From NCBI GenBank assembly GCA_016874795.1, contig VGTG01000001.1:86735-150734 (forward strand): a DNA stretch of 64,000 nucleotides, read 5' to 3'. Source of the DNA: Deltaproteobacteria bacterium. GTDB taxonomy: Bacteria; Desulfobacterota; Binatia; UBA12015. The position numbers and the translations under genes were made by a program. Shown here piece after piece: positions 35,111-44,910 of the stretch; within the stretch, counting starts at the first letter, position 1; each line of letters starts with the position of its first letter. The notes under the pieces are model-generated. The model saw only the letters and a program-made list of their open reading frames with translations. It ran no database searches and was not told where the DNA came from.

Positions 35111-37015
35111 TCAGCGGGTCGGGTAGAGGTCCGGCAGCACCGGCGGCGCCATCCCGGCCGACTCGCCTTCCGCAGCGCGTGCGGCGGAGCGGAGCTCGCG
35201 CCAGAACGAGTCGCCGTCGAAGCCCGACGATTGCGGCGCGTAGAGGCAGCGCTCGAGCGCGGTCGCCTGCGCAGCGAAGCCTGCATGTCCGAGCCGGCGC
35301 GCGATCGCCGCCGGGCTCGCGGGAGCCGTCGCACCGAAGCTCGCGCGCGCCCAGCGCAGCAACGCATCACGTACGGCCGCCGCGTCGTTCGTCTTGCAGG
35401 CACGCTGCACGTCGTCGAGGAGATCACGGCTTCGGGCCGGAGCGCTCCCTCCGACGGAGCCGCTCGCCGAGGGCATCGCGCGGCGGCGCAGGACGAGCCA
35501 GACCGTCCCGCTCGCAAGGCCGGCGCTCGCGAGCACCACGACGGCGAGCCACCAAAGCGGGACTTGATCCGCATCCGGAGCGGGAGGCGTGGCCGGAGCG
35601 ACTTCGGAAGCCTGCGCCGTCTTCGCGTGCGGCTCCGCGGCCGGAGCCTGCACCGCGGGAGCCTGGTGCTTCGCCGAAGCCGACCCAGAAGCAGGAGCCG
35701 GAGCGGGCGCCGCCTGCTGCACGGTCGAGCCCGGCACGCCCTTCACCTCGATCGTGCGCGCGGGAAGCGTCGCCTTCCGCGCCGTCTTCGCCTCGACGTC
35801 CCACCAGGTCACTTCGATCGCGGGGAGGACGAAGCTTCCCGCGCGCTCCGGCACGAGCGCCACGGTCTTCTGCTTGACGGAGACGACGCCGTCGTCGGTC
35901 GGAACGCTGTCCTGCTTCGCGCCCTCGTCGTACTGCCGGATGCCGTCGACCTGCGGGAGCGCGACGTCGGGAAGCTGCTCCGCGGAAGCGCCTAGCGCGC
36001 GCAGCTCGACCGTGCGACGCACGGCCTCGCCCACCTCGAACGTCGGGTTCGACGGCTCGAGCGTTTCGAGCAGCGCCACGTGCTTCGCGGGAAGGAACCA
36101 GCTCTCGGCGGCACCGTCCGGGCGCGCCTGCACGTCGAGGGAGATCGGGTTCGAGCGGACGCGCACCTCGCGGCCGCGGTTGATCATCCGGTCGAAGATC
36201 CCTGAGGGGAACCCCTGTCCGAAGCCGGCGAACGGGTCGCCGCCGAAGAACGGATCGTCGGCGAAGAAGTCGTCGAACGGCGAGCGTCCGGCGCGTCCGC
36301 GCCGCCCCGCGTCCGGATCCGCGACGCGCGCCTCGAGCACGACGGGCGGGATCACGATCGCACCGCTCGTCTGCGGCGCGATCGCGTACTCGCGCTCGTG
36401 CACCCGGTACGGCCGGCCGTGGACCACTTCCTCGTACGTGCGGCCTTCGCCGATCGGCGTGACGCGCGCGTTCTCGGCCTGCGGCTCGGTGAGCGCACCT
36501 TCGCGGATGCCGACGCCGTCGTAGACCTTGACGGTGTAGCGCACCTCGCCCTGCACGTACGGCGCGTTCTGGTCGACCGAGCTCTCGACGAAGAGATCGG
36601 GCGCATCGCTCCGGCTCGGCGGCGGACCCGCTTCGGCGACCTTCAGCGTGAGCGGCTCGCTCGAAGAGGAGCCTGCCGCGATCGCGGGAACGACGATCTC
36701 GCCGGTGCGCTTGGGAAGAAGCGTCACGATCCAGTCGAGGCTCGCCTCGCGGCGCCCGTTCACGATCGAGACCTGCTGGCTCTGCTGCGTGCCGAGGATC
36801 TCGAAGTCCTTCTGCAGAGGCGAGAGATCGGGCGTCTCGAGATTTCCATCGAGCTGCGAGCGCAGCACGAGCTGCACCGGCTCGCCCTCGCGCACGACGG
36901 TGTGGCCGAGACGCGCTTCGAGCGAAGCGGAAGCGCGCGCGGGCACGACGGAAGCCCCCAGTGTGAGTGCGAGTGCCGCGGCGACGGCGAAGAAGCGGTT
37001 CCGGTTCACCACCAT
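35111..37015 (-). CDS. batD: BatD/oxygen-tolerance family protein
   Basis: ASLEARLGHTVVREGEPVQLVLRSQLDGN...PDLSPLQKDFEILGTQQSQQVSIVNGRREASLDWIVTLLPKRTGEIVVPAI, C-terminal TM. Confidence 0.88.
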   Translation of the reverse strand: MVVNRNRFFAVAAALALTLGASVVPARASASLEARLGHTVVREGEPVQLVLRSQLDGNLETPDLSPLQKDFEILGTQQSQQVSIVNGRREASLDWIVTLLPKRTGEIVVPAIAAGSSSSEPLTLKVAEAGPPPSRSDAPDLFVESSVDQNAPYVQGEVRYTVKVYDGVGIREGALTEPQAENARVTPIGEGRTYEEVVHGRPYRVHEREYAIAPQTSGAIVIPPVVLEARVADPDAGRRGRAGRSPFDDFFADDPFFGGDPFAGFGQGFPSGIFDRMINRGREVRVRSNPISLDVQARPDGAAESWFLPAKHVALLETLEPSNPTFEVGEAVRRTVELRALGASAEQLPDVALPQVDGIRQYDEGAKQDSVPTDDGVVSVKQKTVALVPERAGSFVLPAIEVTWWDVEAKTARKATLPARTIEVKGVPGSTVQQAAPAPAPASGSASAKHQAPAVQAPAAEPHAKTAQASEVAPATPPAPDADQVPLWWLAVVVLASAGLASGTVWLVLRRRAMPSASGSVGGSAPARSRDLLDDVQRACKTNDAAAVRDALLRWARASFGATAPASPAAIARRLGHAGFAAQATALERCLYAPQSSGFDGDSFWRELRSAARAAEGESAGMAPPVLPDLYPTR

Positions 37016-39075
37016 GGGTCCATTCCTCCTTGCGAGAGCCGGGCGCCGTAGCGCTTCTCGGCGTACTTCCGGTGGATCTTGGCGCGGAGCAGGCCCGCGG
37101 GGTCGTCGGGGACCTGCCGCAGGCGCTGCTCGTGCGCCTGCTCTTCCTCGGTCATCGGGCGCTGGTCGGCGCTCGCGAGCGCAGTGCCGTGCGGCTTCTC
37201 CTCGCTCGGCTCCTTCGCGGGCTCTTGCAGCGCTTGCTCGACCTGCTGCTGCAGATCGTCCTCGGGCTTCGTCTCGGGGCTCTGCCGAGCCTGCGCGGCC
37301 TTCGCCGGATCGGGCTCCTCGGCGCCGTTCTTCTTCTCGTTCGGGTCGCCGGTCGTGTCGGCCGCCGCCTTCTGATCCTGCTTCGGCTCGTCGTTCTTCG
37401 GCTCGTTGCCAGCGCTCACGGACTGCTGCTGCTCTTCCGGCTGCGCGGATTGCGGCTCCGCGCCGGCGTTCTGCGGCTGCTTCTCGTCCTGGTCGCTTTC
37501 GTTCTTCTCGTTCGGCTCTGCGCTCTGCGAATCCTGCGCGCTCGCCTGCTGCGAGTCTTCGCCGTCCGACTTCTGCTCCTGGCCCTGCGAGCCCTGGCTC
37601 TGCTGCTGCTGTTGCTGCTGGTCCTGCCCGCCGCCCTGGTCCTGCTGATTCTGATTCTGCTGCCGTTGCTGGTTCTGCTGCTGCTTCTGCTGCTCGAGGA
37701 GCTTCGCCACGAGGTCGCGATTGAAGCGCGCGTCCTCGTCGTTCGGCGCTTTCGCGAGCGTCTCGTCGTACGCTTTCAGAGCGTCCTCGTAGCGGCCGGC
37801 TCGCGCGAGCGAGTTGCCGAGGTTGTAGGTGTTCTCCGTCCCTTCGAGCGCGCCGTACGCCTCGATCGCCTGCTCGTACTGCCCGCCCTCGTAGTGCGCG
37901 GCCGCGCGCCAGTCGGGCTTCTCGAAGAGCTCGGCCGCGGCAGTCGCGTCGCCGGCCTGGAGCGCTTCCGCGCCCTGCTGGTCGCGCGTCCTCCAGAGGT
38001 CGTCCCACGTCGAGGCGTCGGAGTCGCGCGGCGTCGCCGCGAGCACCGCAAACGTCAGCACCAGGAGCCAGCCGCGACGGAACGCGAACGGGGCGAGGAG
38101 AAGGGGAAGGAAGAGCAGGTAGACACCCGCGTCCTTCCAGATCTCGACGTCCGCCCCGTCGACGCTCGCAGTTCCGCTCGCGTCGCTCTCGCTGCCGAGT
38201 GAGATCGGCTCCGCGAGGAGCGCGTCGATGTCGGCGCCGTCCGCGCGAACGAGCGCGAAGCGTCCCTGTCCGGCCGTCGCGACCGCTTCGAGCTCGGCGC
38301 GCGGAAGCGTCGCCGTGATCGTCTTGCCGCTCGCGTCACGGGCGAGCCCGCCGCGCGGATCGCGCATCGGCGCGCCCGCTTCGGTTCCGACGCCGAGCAC
38401 GGACACGCGGCGACCTGCCGCAACGGCGGCCGAAGCGGCGGCACGCGCCGCTTCCGGGTCTTCGCCCGCGGAGTCCGCGAGGACGAGGATCCGTCCACCC
38501 GGAACGCCTGCTTGCTCGAGCAGCGCCGCCGACTGCTCGATCGCACGATCGAGGCGGCTGCCGCGGCCCGGCATCAGGTCGCTCGTGAGCGTCGGAAGGA
38601 TCTCCGAGAGGACGCGTCCGTCGTCCGTCAACGGCGCCGCGACGAAGGGCTCGTCCGTGTAGACGACGAGGCCGATCTGCCCGCCCGCGTTCCGCGCGAG
38701 CACGTCCTGGATCTCGTAGCGTGCGCGTGCGAGCCGCGAGGGCGTCACGTCGTCGACGTCCATCGAGAGGGACATGTCGAGCGCGACCACGGTCGGCTCG
38801 ATCGTCTTCGTCGTCGGCTGCGGGACGCGCTCCCAGCTCGGACCCGCCATCGCGAGCGTCGCGGCGACGAGTCCGGTCGCGAGAAGCGCGTGCGGCCAGC
38901 GCTGCGCGCCGCTCTCTCCCGGGATCATCAGGTGGCGAAGAAGGTGCGCGTCGACCGCGCGCCGCCAACCGCTCGCGAGCGTGCCGGAGCGGAACGCGCT
39001 CCACACGAGGATCGCGACCGGCACGAGTGCCAAGAGCCACGCCGGCCGTTCGAAGTGGAAGTCGTTCGGGATCAT
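37006..39075 (-). CDS. BatB/BatC-like protein: VWA domain + TPR repeats + Gln/Glu-rich tail
   Basis: VALDMSLSMDVDDVTPSRLARA MIDAS, TPR segment NTYNLGNSLARAGRYEDALKAYDETLAKAPNDEDARFNRDLV, then a polyQ tract. Confidence 0.9.
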   Translation of the reverse strand: MIPNDFHFERPAWLLALVPVAILVWSAFRSGTLASGWRRAVDAHLLRHLMIPGESGAQRWPHALLATGLVAATLAMAGPSWERVPQPTTKTIEPTVVALDMSLSMDVDDVTPSRLARARYEIQDVLARNAGGQIGLVVYTDEPFVAAPLTDDGRVLSEILPTLTSDLMPGRGSRLDRAIEQSAALLEQAGVPGGRILVLADSAGEDPEAARAAASAAVAAGRRVSVLGVGTEAGAPMRDPRGGLARDASGKTITATLPRAELEAVATAGQGRFALVRADGADIDALLAEPISLGSESDASGTASVDGADVEIWKDAGVYLLFLPLLLAPFAFRRGWLLVLTFAVLAATPRDSDASTWDDLWRTRDQQGAEALQAGDATAAAELFEKPDWRAAAHYEGGQYEQAIEAYGALEGTENTYNLGNSLARAGRYEDALKAYDETLAKAPNDEDARFNRDLVAKLLEQQKQQQNQQRQQNQNQQDQGGGQDQQQQQQQSQGSQGQEQKSDGEDSQQASAQDSQSAEPNEKNESDQDEKQPQNAGAEPQSAQPEEQQQSVSAGNEPKNDEPKQDQKAAADTTGDPNEKKNGAEEPDPAKAAQARQSPETKPEDDLQQQVEQALQEPAKEPSEEKPHGTALASADQRPMTEEEQAHEQRLRQVPDDPAGLLRAKIHRKYAEKRYGARLSQGGMDPWW

Positions 39076-40109
39076 CCCACCACCTCCGTGATCTCGGCGC
39101 CGGATCGCGCGCTCGCGAGAGCGCTCCAGGGACGCGCCTCCGCGAAGCCGAGCCCGAGGCTCAGCGCGAGGGCCATGCCGAGGGGCCACTGGAAGAGCTC
39201 CTTCGTCGGCCGCACGTAGAGCGGCTCGGCGATGCTGGGCTCGAGCTCGTCGATCTCGCGGTAGACGTTCGCGAGGCCTTCGACGTTCTTCGCGCGGAAG
39301 TACTCGCCGCCCGTGAGGTCGGCGATCCCGGCGAGGGTGCGCTCGTCGAGGTCCGCGGACGGATTGACGATGCGGCTTCCGAAGAGCCCCGGCACGGCGA
39401 TCTGATCCGCGCCGACGCCGATCGTGTAGATGCGGATGCCTTCCGCCGCGGCGAGCTTTGCGGCCTCCATCGGATCGAGCGCACCGGCGTTGCTCGCGCC
39501 GTCCGTCAAGAGGACGAGCACGCGGCTCTCCGCCGGACGATCGCGAAGTCGCTTCGTCGCGATGCCGATCGCGTCGCCGATCGCGGTCTCCTCGCCGGCG
39601 AGGCCGATCTCGGCGTCGTCGAGGAACGTGCGCACGGTCGGTCGATCGAAGGTCAGCGGCGACTGCAGATACGCGCGCGTGCCGAACAGCACGAGGCCGA
39701 CGCGGTCGCCCTCGCGACGTCCGATGAAGTCGTTCGCGACCGCCTTGACGACGGTGAGCCGATCCGCGGCCTGTCCGCCGACGGTGAAGTCCTCGCGCGC
39801 CATGCTGCCGGAGATGTCGACCGCGAGCATCAGGTCGCGGCCTTCCGCGGGAAGTGCGACCGGCTCGCCGACCCACGTCGGACGTGCCGCCGCCACGACC
39901 AGGGCCAACCAAGCGACGGTCATGGCGGCGAGCACGCCCGTCCGCCCGCGCGCGGCGGTGGTATGTGCACCGCGCAGCGAGGCGACGGAGTCGAAGAAGG
40001 GGATGCGGAGAGCACCCGCGCGGCGCTCGGGCGCCGCCGGTGCGAGCCGGCGGACGATCCACGGAAGCGGAGCGAGTGCGAAAGCCCAGGGCCAAGCGAC
40101 CTCGATCAT
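39072..40109 (-). CDS. batA: BatA-like VWA domain protein
   Basis: RDLMLAVDISGSMAREDF, DRVGLVLFGTRAYLQSPLTFD, VLLTDGASNAG. Confidence 0.92.
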   Translation of the reverse strand: MIEVAWPWAFALAPLPWIVRRLAPAAPERRAGALRIPFFDSVASLRGAHTTAARGRTGVLAAMTVAWLALVVAAARPTWVGEPVALPAEGRDLMLAVDISGSMAREDFTVGGQAADRLTVVKAVANDFIGRREGDRVGLVLFGTRAYLQSPLTFDRPTVRTFLDDAEIGLAGEETAIGDAIGIATKRLRDRPAESRVLVLLTDGASNAGALDPMEAAKLAAAEGIRIYTIGVGADQIAVPGLFGSRIVNPSADLDERTLAGIADLTGGEYFRAKNVEGLANVYREIDELEPSIAEPLYVRPTKELFQWPLGMALALSLGLGFAEARPWSALASARSGAEITEVVG

Positions 40110-40753
40110 GAATTCCACCGGATCCAGTCGCGCGCGGCCGCGACGACGCCGTTTCGCTCGACGGTCTTCCCGCCGAGAGCGAAGGCCGCCGAGCCCGGCG
40201 GCGTGTAGGGAGCGAGCGCCAAGAGGCGGCCCGTTTCGTCGCCGAACGCGGCACGCCGGCGGCGAAGACGAATGCGCGAGCCGCTCGGGCTCGAGGGGCC
40301 GTTCTCGCAGAGGAAGCGCTGCCAGTCCGCGCCGTGCAGGCTCGCGACGCGCGTCTGCCCGAACCGGCGTAGCGCGACACGGCGGAGAAGAGCGGACGTC
40401 GCGACGGCGAGACCCTGCAGGTCCGTCGACTCGCGCGACAGCCGATCGAGCTCGCGCAGCGCGTGGTGCGCGAGGCTCGCGCGACGTGCGCGTCGCCAGA
40501 CGAGTGCGACGACGATCGTCGCGAGCACGAGAGCGCCGGCGCCCCACCAACCCGGTGCCGGCGGCCAAGCGCCGACCGCGTCGGGAAGGTGCAGGCCGCG
40601 GAGCTGCGCGAGCGGGTCCGGGGCGGTCGCTCCGGTCGCAGCGAGCGAGTTCGCCGATGGTGCATTTGCGGGAGCCGCAAGCGCGTTCGCGGCAGGCGCG
40701 GGAGCGGGCGCCGCGCGTGTCGTCGGCAGCACGTTCGAGTCGGGCGTGCTCAT
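40106..40753 (-). CDS. DUF4381-type membrane protein of the Bat operon
   Basis: LRGLHLPDAVGAWPPAPGWWGAGALVLATIVVALVWRRARR...; position between the BatA and DUF58 genes. Confidence 0.82.
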   Translation of the reverse strand: MSTPDSNVLPTTRAAPAPAPAANALAAPANAPSANSLAATGATAPDPLAQLRGLHLPDAVGAWPPAPGWWGAGALVLATIVVALVWRRARRASLAHHALRELDRLSRESTDLQGLAVATSALLRRVALRRFGQTRVASLHGADWQRFLCENGPSSPSGSRIRLRRRRAAFGDETGRLLALAPYTPPGSAAFALGGKTVERNGVVAAARDWIRWNS

Positions 40754-41748
40754 GCGCGACCTCCGCCGTTGCGGGCGCCGCGGAACGCGCGCGCGAAGCG
40801 ATCCGCGCGCAGCACCTCCTGGCACTCCTGCCCGGTCTGCAGCGGGAGGAGCGCGATCCCGCGCCGCGCGCAGAGCCCTTCGAGACGTGCGCGGCGCTCC
40901 GCGAAGCGCGCCGCATACTCGCGGCGCCAGGCCGCGTGCTCGGTCGGAAGGCGCATCACGCGCTCCCCGTCGCTCACGCGATAGTCGCCGCCGCTCGGTG
41001 CTTCGGCCTCGAGCGCGTCGTGGATCAACAAGCAGCCGACGTCGCAGCGCATCGCGAGCCGGCCGATCTCGCGCTCGGCGGCTTCGTCGAGGTCGTCGAA
41101 GTCGCTCAGCAGGAAGACGAGCGTGCCGGGCCGCGCCACGCGCGCGAGCCGTGCGACGCCTTCGTGTAGGGGGGTGGCGGCGCCGGTGGTGACTTGGGGG
41201 GGCCCACCGGCGCCGCCAGTGGCGGTCGCGTCGCTCACCCGGCGGAGGAGCGTGAGCAGACGACCGCGACTGCGATGCGGGGCGAGCTCGATGTGGCCGG
41301 AGCTCGCGAGGACGATTCCACCGACGCGATCTCCCGCGTCGCGCGCGGCCCAGGCGAGGGTCGCGGCGGCGCGAGCGGCGAGCACGGACTTGAAGCAGTC
41401 ACGCGTGCCGAAGCGCATCGGCGGACGAAGATCGATCAGGAGAAGGACCGGCCGCTCGCGCTCCTCGTGGAAGAGCTTCGAGTGCACGCGGCCCGTGCGC
41501 GCGGTGACGCGCCAGTCGATCGTGCGGACGTCGTCGCCGGGCTGGTACGCGCGCGACTCCGCGAACTCCATCCCGCGGCCCTGGAAGACCGAGTCGTAGG
41601 AGCCGGAGTGCAGCGTGCGCACGCGGCCGGTCGGCGCCATTCCGGCGCCGAGGGGCGAGCGCTGCCGGACGAGCTCGTCCAGGCTCGCGACGATGCCGTA
41701 GTCGGCGCTGCGCGCGTCGTCTGCAGACCCGTGGCGTGGATTCGACAT
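40750..41748 (-). CDS. DUF58 domain-containing protein
   Basis: GRGMEFAESRAYQPGDDVRTIDWRVTARTGRVHSKLFHEERERPVLLLIDLRPPMRFGTR. Confidence 0.92.
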   Translation of the reverse strand: MSNPRHGSADDARSADYGIVASLDELVRQRSPLGAGMAPTGRVRTLHSGSYDSVFQGRGMEFAESRAYQPGDDVRTIDWRVTARTGRVHSKLFHEERERPVLLLIDLRPPMRFGTRDCFKSVLAARAAATLAWAARDAGDRVGGIVLASSGHIELAPHRSRGRLLTLLRRVSDATATGGAGGPPQVTTGAATPLHEGVARLARVARPGTLVFLLSDFDDLDEAAEREIGRLAMRCDVGCLLIHDALEAEAPSGGDYRVSDGERVMRLPTEHAAWRREYAARFAERRARLEGLCARRGIALLPLQTGQECQEVLRADRFARAFRGARNGGGRA

Positions 41749-41773
41749 GGTTCCCGACCTCCGCTGCTCTCGC

Positions 41774-42787
41774 TCAGACCAGCGGGACGCGAGCGATCAT
41801 CTCGTCGAGGAACGCGTCCGGCGTCATGCCGTCCGCCTCGGCCTCGAAGGTGAGGAGCACGCGGTGACGGAGCACGTCCTTCGCGATCGCCTGCACGTCC
41901 TCCGGGGCGACGAACTCGGCGCCGCGGAGCCACGCGTGCGCGCGCGAGCAGCGGTCGAGAGCGATCGTGCCGCGCGGCGAAGCGCCGCAGCGCACCTTGT
42001 TCGCGAGATCCGCGCCGTACGCGCCCGGCTGCCGCGTCGCGAGGACGAGCTGGATCATGTACTCCTCGAGCGCCGGCGCGAGGTACAGGTCGAGCACCTG
42101 GTTCCGCGCCGCGAAGACCGTCGACTGCGAGACGTGCGCTACCTTTGGACGCTCGGTGCCGCGCGCTTCGCCGCGCACGAGCTCGAGGATCTTCCGCTCC
42201 GAGTCGCCGCCCGGGTAGCCGATGCGGATGTGCATCAGGAAGCGGTCGAGCTGCGCCTCGGGCAGCGGGTACGTGCCCTCCTGCTCGATCGGGTTCTGCG
42301 TCGCCATGACGAGGAAGAGCTTCGGCAGGTCGTACGTGTGGCGTCCGACCGTGACTTGACGCTCGGCCATCGCCTCGAGGAGCGCCGACTGCACCTTCGC
42401 GGGCGCGCGGTTGATCTCGTCCGCGAGGACGAGGTTGTGGAACACGGGGCCCTGCTCGAAGCGGAAGCTGCCGTCCTCGGGGCGGTAGACGTCGGTGCCC
42501 GTCAGGTCGGCGGGGAGAAGGTCCGGCGTGAACTGGATGCGATGATGGTCCGCCTCGACGGCGGCCGAGAGCTCGCGAATCGCCTTCGTCTTGGCGAGGC
42601 CCGGAGCGCCTTCGACGAGCAGGTGCCCGTCGGCGAGGAGTGCGACCAGGAGCCGGTCGATCAGCACCTCCTGACCGAGGATGCAGCGGTTCAGGTGCTC
42701 GCGGAGCCGCTCGAAGTGGCCGTGCGGCCGGGTCGACTCGGTCGGAAAGGATGCAACGTGCTCGTTCATGGGCTGTGTTTCCTCCAT
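41774..42787 (-). CDS. MoxR-family AAA+ ATPase
   Basis: LLVEGAPGLAKTKAIR Walker A, FHNLVLADEINRAPAKVQSALLEAMAERQVT, ATQNPIEQEGTYPLPEAQLDRFL. Confidence 0.95.
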   Translation of the reverse strand: MEETQPMNEHVASFPTESTRPHGHFERLREHLNRCILGQEVLIDRLLVALLADGHLLVEGAPGLAKTKAIRELSAAVEADHHRIQFTPDLLPADLTGTDVYRPEDGSFRFEQGPVFHNLVLADEINRAPAKVQSALLEAMAERQVTVGRHTYDLPKLFLVMATQNPIEQEGTYPLPEAQLDRFLMHIRIGYPGGDSERKILELVRGEARGTERPKVAHVSQSTVFAARNQVLDLYLAPALEEYMIQLVLATRQPGAYGADLANKVRCGASPRGTIALDRCSRAHAWLRGAEFVAPEDVQAIAKDVLRHRVLLTFEAEADGMTPDAFLDEMIARVPLV

Positions 42788-42869
42788 CGCCGTGCGGCGG
42801 TCGTTCGAGATCGCCGTGTTCGCCTTGTTCGACGTGGAGCGTAGCCCCGAGTGCTTTTCCGGAGGCTTT

Positions 42870-42898
42870 CCGGAACATGAACTCTGGTTCATGTCCGG
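42870..42898. promoter_or_regulatory. Operator-like palindrome in the divergent MoxR/alcohol dehydrogenase intergenic region
   Basis: ccggaacatgaac-tctg-gttcatgtccgg, 13/12-nt arms with one bulged A. Confidence 0.5.
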
Positions 42899-42950
42899 GG
42901 CCGTGCGGGGGCGCTGCTTCCCGCGAAGGCTTGGTGCTAGAAGCCCAGCC

Positions 42951-44174
42951 ATGCTGTTCGAGCTCCGCCTCCTCGCCTATCGCCTGGCGAAGCCGCTCCA
43001 GTGGCCCGTGTCGCGCGTCGTCGCGATCCCGCGGCCGACGGCCCTCGTCGGGCCTGGGTCCGCGCAGCGGCTGTGTGCGATGATCGGCGAGTTCGGCGTC
43101 CGCCGCGTGATGATCGTGACGGACGCCGTCCTCGTGAAGCTCGGCATGGTCGAGCCGCTGCGCGGTGCTCTCGCCGGGCACGGCATCGACGTCGCCGTGC
43201 ACGACGCGATCACGCCCGATCCGACCTATCCCGTGCTGCAGGCGGGGCTCGCGGCGGTCCGCGCGCATCGCAGCGACGCGATCCTCGCCATCGGTGGCGG
43301 CTCGGTGATCGACGCGGCGAAGGTGATCGACGCGATGGCCGTCAGCGGAAAGTCGCCGCAGAAGCTCGTCGGCGTCCTCAAGATCGGGAAGCCGATGCTG
43401 CCGCTCTTCGCGATCCCGACGACGGCGGGAACGGGATCCGAGGTGACGGTCGCCGCGGTCGTGACCGATCCGGTGAAGCACGCGAAGGCGGCGGTGATCG
43501 ATCCGCGCCTCGTTCCGCTCGCGACCGCGCTCGATCCCACGCTGATGACGGGAATGCCGAAGCCGATCACTGCGGCGACGGGCATGGACGCGCTCACGCA
43601 CGCGGTCGAGGCGTACGTCAATCGCTGGCCGCACGGGGAGACGGCCTTTCACTGCATCGCGGCGACGCGCATGATCTTCGCGAACCTGCCGCGCGCGTAC
43701 GAGCACGGCGACGATCTCGAGGCGCGCGAGGCGATGGCGGTCGCGGCGTTCTACGCGGGGCTCGCGTTCACGAAGGCCTACGTCGGCTACGTACACGCGT
43801 TCTCCCACAAGATCGGCGGGATGTACGGCGTGCCGCACGGGCTCGGGAACGCGGTGACGCTGCCGTACGTCCTCGACTTCCTGAAGGACGCGCCGCGTGC
43901 GGAGGAGCGGCTCGCCGAGCTCGCGGTCGCGATCGGCGCGGGAACCGAGTCGGAGCCGAAGCCCGTCCTCGCGCAGCGCTTCGTCGACCGCGTGCGCGAG
44001 CTGAACCGGGCGGTCGGGATTCCCGAGGAGATCGAAGCGCTCGAGCGGTCCGACGTGGGAGAGATCGCGCGCGCCGCGATGATCGAGGCGCACCGCGACT
44101 ACCCGGTGCCGAAGACGATGTCCCTTCCCGAAGCGGAGTCGCTGCTACGACGAATGCTTCGAACGGCCCATTGA
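42951..44174 (+). CDS. Iron-containing alcohol dehydrogenase
   Basis: AILAIGGGSVIDAAKVID, IPTTAGTGSEVT, MDALTHAVEAY, YVHAFSHKIGGMYGVPHGLGNA. Confidence 0.95.
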   Translation: MLFELRLLAYRLAKPLQWPVSRVVAIPRPTALVGPGSAQRLCAMIGEFGVRRVMIVTDAVLVKLGMVEPLRGALAGHGIDVAVHDAITPDPTYPVLQAGLAAVRAHRSDAILAIGGGSVIDAAKVIDAMAVSGKSPQKLVGVLKIGKPMLPLFAIPTTAGTGSEVTVAAVVTDPVKHAKAAVIDPRLVPLATALDPTLMTGMPKPITAATGMDALTHAVEAYVNRWPHGETAFHCIAATRMIFANLPRAYEHGDDLEAREAMAVAAFYAGLAFTKAYVGYVHAFSHKIGGMYGVPHGLGNAVTLPYVLDFLKDAPRAEERLAELAVAIGAGTESEPKPVLAQRFVDRVRELNRAVGIPEEIEALERSDVGEIARAAMIEAHRDYPVPKTMSLPEAESLLRRMLRTAH

Positions 44175-44205
44175 GACGTTCCTCGAAGGAACGCCGGGAG
44201 ATCCC

Positions 44206-44727
44206 ATGCCGACCGAAACGGAACGCGAAGCCCGCGAAGCCTACGAGCGCCTCGTCGCCCTGCGCGACGAGATCGACGTCGGGAGGAAGCCGTGGTCCGC
44301 CCTCGCGGACTTCTTCACCGAGGACGCGGCCTACATCGATCCCGCGTGGGGACGCATCGAGGGCCGCGAGAGCATTCGCGAGTTCTTCGAGAAGTCGATG
44401 GCCGGGCTCACGGGCCACGGCTGGTCAACGCCGGAGAACTGGATCATGGTCGACGGGCCGCGCGTCGTCAGCCAGTGGGACCAGATCCTCGGCGAGAGCG
44501 CCGAAGGCAAGAAGTGGATGGTACCCGGGCTGTCAATCCTATACTACGCCGGCAACGGGCTCTTCTGCTACAGCCACGACATGCTGAACATGACCCACGT
44601 CGGTCAGACGATGAAGGCGATGGCGTGGAAGCCGCCGGCGGGAATGCTCAACATGCCGCCGCGCGAGCCGAACCGCGACGTCTCGCTGCCGAAGGCGTGG
44701 CAGCACCTCGAGCCGAACCGGCCGTAG
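44206..44727 (+). CDS. SnoaL/NTF2-like domain protein
   Basis: KPWSALADFFTEDAAYIDPAWGRIEGRESIREFFEKSMAGL. Confidence 0.85.
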   Translation: MPTETEREAREAYERLVALRDEIDVGRKPWSALADFFTEDAAYIDPAWGRIEGRESIREFFEKSMAGLTGHGWSTPENWIMVDGPRVVSQWDQILGESAEGKKWMVPGLSILYYAGNGLFCYSHDMLNMTHVGQTMKAMAWKPPAGMLNMPPREPNRDVSLPKAWQHLEPNRP

Positions 44728-44910
44728 CGGGCAGGCTACGACGACGGGGCGGCAACGGGCTCGCCGAGCGGCGAGCAGCGCTCGAGCGTGAAGAAGCTCG
44801 GCGTCGGGATGTTCGCGAAGCCGAGATCGAGGGGAAGCGCATCCGGTCCTCGCGAGTCCTCACGTACCGGCGCGGCACGGTCGCGGCAAGAAGCGAGATC
44901 CGCCGCCGCT

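Noticed and set aside
44736-44910. Possible gene remnant (…LDLGFANIPTPSFFTLERCSPLGEPVAAPSS) between the SnoaL and hydrolase genes
   Set aside because: Looks weakly protein-like on the minus strand but too short and without a recognised family to annotate.
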